From contig NZ_BRZA01000002.1 in assembly GCF_026012395.1 (NCBI RefSeq), positions 1 to 64,000 on the forward strand: a stretch of DNA of 64,000 nucleotides, read 5' to 3'. The position numbers and the translations under genes are program-made. Positions 1 to 6,796 of this stretch are shown piece by piece. How positions within the stretch are numbered: position 1 is the first letter of the stretch; each line of letters starts with the position of its first letter. Source of the stretch: Lysinibacillus piscis. GTDB taxonomy: Bacteria > Bacillota > Bacilli > Bacillales_A > Planococcaceae. A model generated the notes under the pieces. It was not told the DNA's origin. It saw only the letters and a program-made list of their open reading frames with translations, and searched no databases.

Positions 1-13
1 TTCACCCGCACCA
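1..13 (+). tRNA. 3' end of a tRNA, probably tRNA-Leu(TAG)
   Basis: The window opens inside a tRNA: the last acceptor-stem bases and an encoded CCA are visible. The B. subtilis trnB order has a Leu tRNA before a Gly, Leu, Arg run and after it another Leu, and this 3' end matches what I remember of tRNA-Leu(TAG). The identity is inferred from order and a short end only. Confidence 0.6.
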
Positions 14-51
14 GTATAAATAAGCCAGATAAAAAAACAACGTATGCACAT

Positions 52-126
52 GCGGAAGTAGTTCAGTGGTAGAACACCACCTTGCCAAGGTGGGGGTCGC
101 GAGTTCGAACCTCGTCTTCCGCTCCA
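52..126 (+). tRNA. tRNA-Gly(GCC)
   Basis: Cloverleaf with acceptor GCGGAAG, anticodon loop TTGCCAA, T-loop GTTCGAA and an encoded CCA. The arms pair fully. Confidence 0.97.
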
Positions 127-132
127 ATATGT

Positions 133-221
133 GCCGGGGTGGCGGAACTGGCAGACGCACAGGACTTAAAATCCTGCGGTAGGTGACTACCGTACCGGTT
201 CGATTCCGGTCCTCGGCACCA
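133..221 (+). tRNA. tRNA-Leu(TAA)
   Basis: Class II tRNA with a long variable arm (GTAGGTGACTAC region). The acceptor GCCGGGG pairs with CCTCGGC, the anticodon is TAA and CCA is encoded. Confidence 0.97.
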
Positions 222-230
222 TTTTAATAA

Positions 231-307
<77 letters not shown>

Positions 308-323
308 AAAGAATAAAGTTTGT

Positions 324-400
324 CGGAATGTAGCTCAGCTTGGTAGAGCACTTGGTTTGGGACCAAGGGGTCGTAGGTTCGAATCCTGTCATTCCGACCA
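324..400 (+). tRNA. tRNA-Pro(TGG)
   Basis: Acceptor CGGAATG pairs with CATTCCG, the anticodon is TGG, and CCA is encoded. Confidence 0.97.
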
Positions 401-437
401 GTTTTTCTAAAAAGCAAGAGAATTGTAGTACATATAT

Positions 438-513
438 GGGGCCTTAGCTCAGCTGGGAGAGCGCCTGCCTTGCACGCAGGAGGTCAGCGGTTCGATCCCG
501 CTAGGCTCCACCA
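438..513 (+). tRNA. tRNA-Ala(TGC)
   Basis: Acceptor GGGGCCT with AGGCTCC, anticodon loop CTTGCAC, encoded CCA. Confidence 0.97.
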
Positions 514-537
514 TATACGAAGTAGGATAAAGATCAA

Positions 538-611
538 GGCGGCGTAGCTCAGCTGGCTAGAGCGTACGGTTCATACCCGTAAGGTCGGGGGTTCGATCCC
601 CTCTGCCGCCA
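538..611 (+). tRNA. tRNA-Met(CAT), elongator
   Basis: Acceptor GGCGGCG with TGCCGCC and anticodon CAT. It lacks the C1:A72 mismatch of the initiator and has a tacgg/ccgta anticodon stem. CCA is not encoded (the discriminator A is followed by TCT), so the end must be added by CCA-transferase. Confidence 0.93.
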
Positions 612-617
612 TCTAAA

Positions 618-694
618 GGACCTTTAGCTCAGTTGGTTAGAGCAGACGGCTCATAACCGTCCGGTCGCAGGTTCGAGTCCTGCAAGGTCCACCA
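618..694 (+). tRNA. tRNA-Ile2 (CAT anticodon, lysidine type)
   Basis: The anticodon is CAT, but the body (GGACCTT acceptor, AGACGG anticodon stem) is that of the Bacillus tRNA that TilS converts to a lysidine-34 isoleucine tRNA reading AUA. It sits in the Ile slot of the trnB order. CCA is encoded. The Ile2 assignment rests on recalled homology and position. Confidence 0.85.
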
Positions 695-714
695 CTAAGG
701 TAGGATAAATACAT

Positions 715-807
715 GGAGGTATACCCAAGTCTGGCTGAAGGGATCGGTCTTGAAAACCGACAGGCGGGTAACACCGCGCGGGGGTTCGAATCCCTCTACC
801 TCCTCCA
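715..807 (+). tRNA. tRNA-Ser(TGA)
   Basis: Class II tRNA with a long variable arm. Acceptor GGAGGTA with TACCTCC, anticodon TGA, encoded CCA. The discriminator base is T rather than the usual G of serine tRNAs. Confidence 0.95.
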
Positions 808-850
808 TTTTTCAGTTTATCGGTGGTCTCAAAAGTAAAAATAATATTAA

Positions 851-925
<75 letters not shown>

Positions 926-939
926 AATTTTAAGTAAAA

Positions 940-1015
940 GGTCCCGTGGTGTAGCGGTTAACATGCCTGCCTGTCACGCAGGAGATCGCCGGTTCGATCC
1001 CGGTCGGGACCGCCA
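940..1015 (+). tRNA. tRNA-Asp(GTC)
   Basis: Acceptor GGTCCCG with CGGGACC, anticodon GTC, encoded CCA. Confidence 0.97.
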
Positions 1016-1046
1016 TTTTTAAGAAGAAGGTTGAAATGGATAATAA

Positions 1047-1122
1047 GGGTCAGTAGCTCAGTTGGTAGAGCATTAGATTGAAGCTCTAAGTGTCGGCGGT
1101 TCGATTCCGTCCTGACCCACCA
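1047..1122 (+). tRNA. tRNA-Phe(GAA)
   Basis: Acceptor GGGTCAG with CTGACCC, anticodon loop TTGAAGC, encoded CCA. The next tRNA begins only 8 bases later, where B. subtilis trnB has tRNA-His. Confidence 0.97.
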
Positions 1123-1129
1123 TCATTAT

Positions 1130-1203
1130 GCGGGTGTAGTTTAATGGTAAAACCTCAGCCTTCCAAGCTGATGTCGTGAGTTCGATTCTCATCACCCGCT
1201 CCA
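1130..1203 (+). tRNA. tRNA-Gly(TCC)
   Basis: Acceptor GCGGGTG with CACCCGC, anticodon TCC, encoded CCA. Confidence 0.97.
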
Positions 1204-1204
1204 A

Positions 1205-1278
<74 letters not shown>

Positions 1279-1285
1279 TCATTAT

Positions 1286-1362
1286 TCCGAAGTAGCTCAG
1301 TTGGTAGTAGCACCTGACTGTTAATCAGGTTGTCGCAGGTTCGAGTCCTGCCTTCGGAGCCA
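1286..1362 (+). tRNA. tRNA-Asn(GTT)
   Basis: Acceptor TCCGAAG with CTTCGGA, anticodon GTT, encoded CCA. Confidence 0.96.
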
Positions 1363-1367
1363 AGAAT

Positions 1368-1458
1368 GGGGAAGTACTCAAGAGGCTGAAGAGGCGCCCC
1401 TGCTAAGGGTGTAGGTCGGGTAACCGGCGCGAGGGTTCAAATCCCTCCTTCTCCGCCA
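1368..1458 (+). tRNA. tRNA-Ser(GCT)
   Basis: Class II tRNA with a long variable arm, acceptor GGGGAAG with CTTCTCC (two G:T pairs tolerated), anticodon GCT, encoded CCA. Confidence 0.95.
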
Positions 1459-1460
1459 TT

Positions 1461-1532
1461 GGCCCGTTGGTCAAGTGGTTAAGACACCGCCCTTTCACGG
1501 CGGTAACACGGGTTCGAATCCCGTACGGGTCA
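1461..1532 (+). tRNA. tRNA-Glu(TTC)
   Basis: Acceptor GGCCCGT with ACGGGTC and anticodon TTC. CCA is not encoded. It is the last gene of the cluster, as in B. subtilis trnB. Confidence 0.96.
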
Positions 1533-1536
1533 TACA

Positions 1537-1578
1537 AAATGCAGTGAATGTCAACTAGACGTTCATTGCATTTTTTTA
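1537..1578 (+). terminator. terminator of the tRNA operon
   Basis: A long imperfect stem (AAATGCAGTGAA facing TTCATTGCATTT, extended by GTC/GAC) is followed by a T run, directly after tRNA-Glu. Confidence 0.85.
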
Positions 1579-1877
1579 TTGGAAAATTGTAGTAAAGACA
1601 TGTTGATGAGGATAACGAAAACAGTGTATAGCTTATGAGTGAAGGGTATTATCCTATAGTAAATCCTTACTGTAATCACAGAACAGTGTAAAGTAATTTG
1701 AATTTTAAAATGCCAAAATGTTGTTAAATCAACGCTTTGGCATTTTTATATCTGTTTGTTTGGGGTTGAAACCATTTTTCAACAGCCTTATGCAATTTTA
1801 TTGTTTCTACTAAATGCAATTTCTCATATGTATTAATAAGAATATCATCATGAAAAAAATTATTTTACATATTCCAC
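1579..1877. other. non-coding spacer with a second terminator-like hairpin
   Basis: No convincing coding sequence. At 1708-1747 there is another hairpin: AATGCCAAA pairs with TTTGGCATT, with an inner GTTG/CAAC pair, followed by TTTTTAT. It could be a backup terminator for readthrough from the tRNA operon. The rest is AT-rich with nothing recognisable until the MerR promoter. Confidence 0.5.
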
Positions 1878-1908
1878 TTGACCTTGACGTTGCGTAAAGG
1901 TTTACAGT
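1878..1908 (+). promoter_or_regulatory. MerR-type promoter and operator of the TipA-like regulator
   Basis: The -35 box TTGACC (1878-1883) and -10 box TACAGT (1903-1908) are 19 bp apart, the overlong spacing typical of MerR-activated promoters. The spacer holds a palindrome at 1881-1901: ACCTT and ACG on the left mirrored by CGT and AAGGT on the right. MerR proteins bind such dyads and untwist the DNA to realign the boxes, so the downstream gene is probably autoregulated. Confidence 0.8.
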
Positions 1909-1929
1909 AGCTATAGGGAGGTGAGAACA

Positions 1930-2691
1930 ATGGAATATACCATTTTAGAGCTTGCTAAATTGTCGGGAGTTAGTACACGAACATTACGTTATTATGATGA
2001 AATTGGCTTACTGAAACCAGCACGAACGAATGAAGCTGGGTATCGCTATTATGGGCAAGCAGAAATCGATATGCTTCAGCAAATTTTATTTTATAGAGCA
2101 CTGGATATGAAGTTGGCAAAGATTCAGGAGATTTTACATGCACCTAATTTCCAACACGCAGAGGCATTGCAGGCACATCGTCTCGCTTTAATACAAAGGA
2201 AAGAGCAGCTAGAGCAATTAGTACAAACAGTGGAGCACACATTACAAGCAATGAAGGAGGACAAACCGATGTCAAATGAGGCTAAATTTAAAGGCTTTAA
2301 AGAGCAATTAATTGAAGAAAATGAAAAGCAGTATGGTCAGGAAATTCGCGAAAAATATGGAGAGGATGCAGTCAATGCATCCAATGCCAAATTAATGAAT
2401 ATGACAGAAGAGCAATACGAGGCGATGCAACAGCTAGAGCAACAGCTATTTGAACGTTTGCGAGAAGCGATGACAATTGGTGATACAACGAATGATATTG
2501 CGATGGAGGTAGCTGAACTGCATAAGCGTTGGTTGAGCTTTACATGGACACATTATTCGAAAGAAGCACATGTAGGCTTAGCACAAATGTATGTGGCTGA
2601 TGAACGTTTTACAGCTTATTATGATGAACGTGTCGACACAGGGGCAGCACAATTTTTATTTGATGCAATTTGTGCATATGCCGAAAAATAA
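1930..2691 (+). CDS. MerR family transcriptional regulator with TipAS drug-sensing domain
   Basis: A 253-residue DNA-binding regulator. The N-terminus is a MerR winged helix (residues about 1-70: TILELAKLSGVSTRTLRYYD, then GYRYYG), followed by a coiled coil (about 75-115). The C-terminal half, beginning near KFKGFKEQLIEENE and holding HKRWLSFTW, looks like the TipAS domain, which traps thiopeptides and other hydrophobic compounds in the Streptomyces TipA family. The ATG at 1930 is chosen because the AGGGAGGTG ribosome site covers the GTG at 1921. Its own promoter has the MerR 19-bp spacer and dyad. No obvious efflux or resistance target lies next to it, so its ligand and regulon cannot be read here. 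Confidence 0.9.
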   Translation: MEYTILELAKLSGVSTRTLRYYDEIGLLKPARTNEAGYRYYGQAEIDMLQQILFYRALDMKLAKIQEILHAPNFQHAEALQAHRLALIQRKEQLEQLVQTVEHTLQAMKEDKPMSNEAKFKGFKEQLIEENEKQYGQEIREKYGEDAVNASNAKLMNMTEEQYEAMQQLEQQLFERLREAMTIGDTTNDIAMEVAELHKRWLSFTWTHYSKEAHVGLAQMYVADERFTAYYDERVDTGAAQFLFDAICAYAEK

Positions 2692-2698
2692 GCGATGT

Positions 2699-2749
2699 CT
2701 CCTTATGTTTTAGAATGATAAAAGTCGGTCAGAATAATGGCATAAGGAG
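2699..2749 (+). promoter_or_regulatory. inverted repeat that could mask a ribosome binding site
   Basis: CTCCTTATG (2699-2707) is perfectly complementary to CATAAGGAG (2741-2749), and the second arm is most of the Shine-Dalgarno sequence of the next gene. In a transcript running through from the MerR gene, the pairing would hide that site. Whether it forms in the cell is unknown. Confidence 0.4.
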
Positions 2750-2757
2750 GGAGCATC

Positions 2758-3180
2758 ATGGAAAAATTCAAACGACAGTTACAACAGCAATTACAGGAAA
2801 TTGAACAACGACTTGCAGCATCTGAACGTCCTGTCTCAACAGAGCTATCGAATTATGATAATCATCCTGCCGATAATGCGAGTGATTTAACAGATCAATT
2901 GACAGAAATGGCGATAGATGAGCATCGTGGAGATGAAGCAGAAGCAATTAAGCGAGCATTGCAAGCAATTGAGGATGGAACGTATGGACAATGTGTTGTC
3001 TGTGGAGAAACGATTCCATTAGGGCGTTTAGAAGCCATACCACAAACATTGACATGTGTAGAGCATGCAGAGCAAAAAGATGAGGAGCTAAGACCTGTTG
3101 AGGAAGAGCTATTATCTGCGTATCCACCATCAGATGATTTTTTAGAGGTGGAACAGTTTGGCTCTTCTTCAGAAATTTAA
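2758..3180 (+). CDS. TraR/DksA-type zinc-finger protein (YteA-like)
   Basis: A 140-residue protein with an N-terminal helical hairpin (residues 1-75, rich in Gln and Glu) and a DksA-type zinc knuckle at about 78-105: CVVCG, then 17 residues, then CVEH. The fourth ligand is therefore His rather than Cys. DksA proteins insert the coiled coil into the RNA polymerase secondary channel. The Bacillus relatives (YteA type) are linked to sporulation, but their role is poorly known, and B. subtilis YteA is longer. The start is set by AAGGAGG just upstream. I infer a transcription-associated role and cannot be more specific. Confidence 0.8.
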   Translation: MEKFKRQLQQQLQEIEQRLAASERPVSTELSNYDNHPADNASDLTDQLTEMAIDEHRGDEAEAIKRALQAIEDGTYGQCVVCGETIPLGRLEAIPQTLTCVEHAEQKDEELRPVEEELLSAYPPSDDFLEVEQFGSSSEI

Positions 3181-3229
3181 GTAAGCAAATTCCCTTGCAC
3201 ACAGTATAATAAATGTGTGAGGTGAGAAG

Positions 3230-4153
3230 ATGAAAATTATTGATTTACATTGTGATGCATTAATGAAATTGACGACACTGGAAGCTATTACGTTTGCAGA
3301 TGATGTAAGGTTGCAAACAAATAAAGAACGTTTGCAGCAAGGGCAAGTGAAGGCACAAGTATTTGCTATTTTTATTGAACCTGATTTACCACAAAGCATG
3401 AAATTTTTAGAGGTTGTACGACAAATTGAAGCCTTCCATACACATATTTGCCAAACAGAGGGCATGGTGCATATCACGGATTGGGCGCAGCTTGAGACAC
3501 TGGCTCCACAGGAAATAGGGGCCATTTTAAGCTTAGAGGGCTGTGATGCAATTGGCGATGATATAACAAAGTTGCAGGCAATTTTAGATGCGGGCGTTAA
3601 ATTAGTAGGCTTAACGTGGAATGAGGAAAACGCTGTTGCGTATGGTGCTGAGCAGGATGCGAGCCTAGGTTTGAAAGCATTTGGTCGAGAGGTTATCCAG
3701 CTACTCAATGAACGTGATATTATTATTGATGTGTCGCATTTAAACGAGCAAAGCTTTTGGGATGTCCTGCCGTTAGCGAAGCATATCATTGCCAGTCATA
3801 GTAATGCCCGTGCACTATGTGATCATCCACGCAATTTAACGGATGCACAGGCAAAAGCGCTTGTGGCACATGGTGGACATATTCATGTTGTTTATTATCC
3901 ACCGTTTATTGGAGAGCAAGTAACATTGGCTGACTTAGTGTCGCATATTCAGCATTTAGCTGATTTAGTTGGTATAGAGCATCTTGGCTTAGGTTCTGAT
4001 TTTGATGGGATTGATTACACTGTGAATGGCTTAGCACATGCAGGAGAAGTACAAAATTTAGTACACGCATTAGAAGCACATTTTTCAATAGAGGAAGTAC
4101 AAGGTATTACAAGTCAGAACCTTTTACGCTATACAGCACAGATAAAAGCGTAA
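3230..4153 (+). CDS. membrane dipeptidase (peptidase family M19)
   Basis: A 307-residue zinc dipeptidase of the renal dipeptidase family, which hydrolyses dipeptides, including D-residue ones in bacteria. The binuclear zinc ligands are visible: H7 and D9 in DLHCD, E103 in LEGCD, H170 in DVSH and H190 in ASHSN, with the conserved GSDFDG at 256-260. Length is normal. There is no signal peptide, so it acts in the cytoplasm despite its name. The start follows GAGGTGA. It ends convergently against menA, and the shared terminator contains its stop codon. Confidence 0.92.
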   Translation: MKIIDLHCDALMKLTTLEAITFADDVRLQTNKERLQQGQVKAQVFAIFIEPDLPQSMKFLEVVRQIEAFHTHICQTEGMVHITDWAQLETLAPQEIGAILSLEGCDAIGDDITKLQAILDAGVKLVGLTWNEENAVAYGAEQDASLGLKAFGREVIQLLNERDIIIDVSHLNEQSFWDVLPLAKHIIASHSNARALCDHPRNLTDAQAKALVAHGGHIHVVYYPPFIGEQVTLADLVSHIQHLADLVGIEHLGLGSDFDGIDYTVNGLAHAGEVQNLVHALEAHFSIEEVQGITSQNLLRYTAQIKA

Positions 4154-4178
4154 GAAGCCAAGACTCCTTACGCTTTTA
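4144..4178. terminator. bidirectional terminator between the dipeptidase and menA
   Basis: AAAAGCGTAAG (4144-4154) pairs with CTTACGCTTTT (4167-4177). A and T runs on both sides let it serve both converging genes. The dipeptidase stop codon is in the left arm. Confidence 0.85.
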
Positions 4179-5096
4179 ATAAAAGAAATGATGGATGATG
4201 AGTCCGAGTCCTAAAAGGAAGCCGAAGAAGGTATTTGTTTGCGCTGTGAATTTCATGGCAGGCATAACTTCTTTTGCTTCTTTTTTATCACGGAAAATTT
4301 GGATTGCTCGTAGTGGCATTGGCACGCTTAAAAACACAATCAGTGCCCAAAATGTAATGCCGTCTACAGCAACAAGTGCGATTACCCATAGATACGAGAC
4401 GATGAAAAAGCCTGATAGAACAGAAATAGCATGGTCACGACCAACTAAAATAGCTAGTGTTTTCCGTCCGCCTTCTGTATCCCCTACGATATCACGAATA
4501 TTATTAGCTAGCATAATGGCTCCCACTAAAATCATACTCGGCATAGAAAGCAGGACAGCATCTAGTGTAACTGTCAATGTTTGAATATAAAAGGCAATAA
4601 GCACAATCCCCATGCCCATAACAGCCCCAGATACAAGTTCTCCAAATGGTGAATACGCAATTGGGTATGGTCCACCTGTATATAAAAAGCCAATTAACAT
4701 ACAGACAAGTCCAACAGCTGCAAGCCACCAAGAAGTAGAGGCACAAATGTAAATGCCGAGCACTATAGCGATTGCATAGAAACTTAAAGCGATGATCATA
4801 ATCGTTTTTGGCTGGACACCATGACGGACGATTGTCCCACCAATGCCAACCGAATTTTCATTGTCCAAGCCTAATTTGTAGTCATAATATTCATTGAACA
4901 TATTTGTAGCTGCTTGAATCAGCATACTTGCGACAAGCATAGCTAAAAATAGTCCTATATGGATAGTGTGTTTTTCAATAGCTAAGGCAATTGCTGTTCC
5001 TAAAAATACAGGAACAAAAGAAGCGGTTAGTGTATGTGGACGTGTTAAATGCCACCAAACTTTAAAGCCCCTATCTGCCTCAATAACTTTGGTCAT
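4176..5096 (-). CDS. menA: 1,4-dihydroxy-2-naphthoate polyprenyltransferase
   Basis: A 306-residue integral membrane prenyltransferase of the UbiA family, attaching the isoprenoid tail to dihydroxynaphthoate to give demethylmenaquinone. The allylic-diphosphate Asp motif is visible as NEYYDYKLGLDN near residue 67, and a second conserved block NNIRDIVGDTEGGRKT sits near 200. About eight to nine hydrophobic segments follow. The start follows AGGGG. It is transcribed away from menFDHBE, which make its substrate, so the pathway is split over two divergent units, as in other Bacillales. Confidence 0.95.
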   Translation of the reverse strand: MTKVIEADRGFKVWWHLTRPHTLTASFVPVFLGTAIALAIEKHTIHIGLFLAMLVASMLIQAATNMFNEYYDYKLGLDNENSVGIGGTIVRHGVQPKTIMIIALSFYAIAIVLGIYICASTSWWLAAVGLVCMLIGFLYTGGPYPIAYSPFGELVSGAVMGMGIVLIAFYIQTLTVTLDAVLLSMPSMILVGAIMLANNIRDIVGDTEGGRKTLAILVGRDHAISVLSGFFIVSYLWVIALVAVDGITFWALIVFLSVPMPLRAIQIFRDKKEAKEVMPAMKFTAQTNTFFGFLLGLGLIIHHFFY

Positions 5097-5419
5097 ATAG
5101 TAATTCCCCTCTTCAAATAATATAGACTCTTTCTATTGTAAACGATGACAGGGAAATTGGGTAGGTTATAGCTTATTACATACAGATTGGTTGAAAAAAT
5201 GATACAATAGAAGATGCACTTATGAACAGGTAAAAAATATATCGAATAGCATTGCATTGTGTTTACTGTGCGAAAGCGTAGTGTAACGTAGCGACAGCAA
5301 ATATTTTCCTGTACCGAAAGCATTAGCGACAGGTACAACATTGTGTTTACTGTGCGAAAGTGTAGTGACAGGTACAATATTGTGCTAGGATGTATATTGC
5401 AACAACGGAGGTAATTTTC
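5097..5419. other. menA-menF intergenic region and menF leader
   Basis: No coding sequence. An extended -10 TGATACAAT at 5200-5208 could start the men operon, leaving a leader of about 200 bases. That leader holds three degenerate copies of a module beginning CGAAAG (near 5271, 5315 and 5356). No clear -35 box is seen. Confidence 0.5.
5255..5384 (+). repeat. imperfect direct repeats in the menF leader
   Basis: A 29-base unit at 5255-5283 (starting CATTGTGTTTACTGTG) recurs at 5339-5367 with one mismatch. A second unit, GACAGGTACAA(C/T)ATTGTG, occurs at about 5328-5344 and 5367-5384. Together they form about three head-to-tail copies of a CGAAAG...GACAGGTACAA module. There are too few copies and too much variation for a CRISPR array. 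Confidence 0.75.
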
Positions 5420-6796
5420 ATGCAACAACAGTGGTACCAAGACACAGCGGTGAACTCTTTGGGCCAAAACCTTCATTTTTATATGGAAACGATCGAAGTA
5501 AGCCGTCTCACTGGGCTCGCATTTTATACAGCGGGCGAGAAACGTTATAAAGGTGAACGATTTTATTGGCAAAATAGAGAAAAAACAATGACATTAGTTG
5601 GGCTAGGACATGCCTATACAATTCAATCTGAAACGAGTCAACATCGCTTTGATGAAGTAGAAGCAAAATGGCGCAGTTTAACGAAAAATGGTGATATCCA
5701 ACAGGAACAGCCACCCATATTATTTGGCGGTTTTACCTTTGACCCACAGCATCAAATTGCTGGAGAATGGACGGGCTTTCCAGATGCCTTTTTTGCATTG
5801 GCGACATTTCAATTAGTTATTCAACAGGACAAAGCCTATGTCAATTTGCATACGGTGACAACAGAGCCACAAACGGAAGAACAGCTACAGGTATTGCGTC
5901 AAGAACGTGATACTTTAATTCAATTGGCACAGGAAACGATGATAACAATGTATGCAAAGCCAGAAATTATTCATTATTTTGAACCACATAAAGAAGCCTA
6001 TTTGGCATCGATTGACCAAGTAACGGCATTAATTAAGGAAAAGCAAGCAGATAAGGTTGTTATTGCTCGTTCATTGGCCTTACAATTCCAAGAGCCCGTG
6101 TCTACTTCACAAGTATTGGCACAAATTACGGAAGAGCAGCCAGAAAGCTATTTATTTGGTTTAGAACATCAACAATTATTATTTTTTGGTGCGTCGCCTG
6201 AGCGTTTGGTGAAAGTGCAGGATCGACATGCCTTTTCTTCGTGTGTCGCAGGCTCTATTAAACGAGGAAAAACAGTAGCAGAAGACGAGGTATACGGTCA
6301 ACGTCTACTCAACGATGCTAAAAATGGTGGAGAGCATCAGTATGTGGTTGATATGATTGCGCAAACATTTCAAGAAAATTGTTTGGATGTCACATTACCA
6401 AGTAGCCCAACATTATTAAAAATAAGAGATATTCAACATTTATATACACCTGTTGAAGGACTATTAAAAGAAGGTGCAACGATTTTACAATTAGCCAAAT
6501 CATTGCATCCAACGCCTGCACTTGGGGGTTCACCAAGACAAGCAGCACTGGAGGCAATACGACAATATGAGCCGATGAATCGTGGGCTTTATGCAGCACC
6601 GATTGGCTGGGTAGATGCGCAAGGCAATGGCGAATTCGCTGTAGCGATTCGTTCAGCTACGTTACTACAGGATAAAGCCTATTTGTATGCGGGTGGCGGG
6701 ATTGTCGCAGATTCAGAAGCACAAGCTGAATATGAGGAGACATTAGTGAAATTCCGTCCAATGCTACGTGCGTTAGGAGGACAATTACATGACTGA
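5420..6796 (+). CDS. menF: isochorismate synthase
   Basis: A 458-residue chorismate-utilising enzyme that converts chorismate to isochorismate, the first committed step of menaquinone synthesis. The C-terminal two thirds carry the family signatures: VIARSLAL, CVAGSIKRG, LHPTPALGGSPR and the PIGWVDAQGNGEFAVAIRSA block. The ATG at 5420 follows GGAGGT; a possible upstream start at 5390 has no ribosome site. It overlaps menD by 8 bases, so the two are translationally coupled. Salicylate-type isochorismate synthases are close relatives, but the men operon settles its role. Confidence 0.95.
   Translation: MQQQWYQDTAVNSLGQNLHFYMETIEVSRLTGLAFYTAGEKRYKGERFYWQNREKTMTLVGLGHAYTIQSETSQHRFDEVEAKWRSLTKNGDIQQEQPPILFGGFTFDPQHQIAGEWTGFPDAFFALATFQLVIQQDKAYVNLHTVTTEPQTEEQLQVLRQERDTLIQLAQETMITMYAKPEIIHYFEPHKEAYLASIDQVTALIKEKQADKVVIARSLALQFQEPVSTSQVLAQITEEQPESYLFGLEHQQLLFFGASPERLVKVQDRHAFSSCVAGSIKRGKTVAEDEVYGQRLLNDAKNGGEHQYVVDMIAQTFQENCLDVTLPSSPTLLKIRDIQHLYTPVEGLLKEGATILQLAKSLHPTPALGGSPRQAALEAIRQYEPMNRGLYAAPIGWVDAQGNGEFAVAIRSATLLQDKAYLYAGGGIVADSEAQAEYEETLVKFRPMLRALGGQLHD

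Noticed and set aside
2948-3202. Minus-strand frame opposite the DksA-like gene
   Set aside because: It is a shadow of a well-supported zinc-finger gene, with no ribosome site of its own.
5255-5384. Short CRISPR array
   Set aside because: Only two to three degenerate copies, irregular spacing, no equal-length unique spacers and no cas genes.
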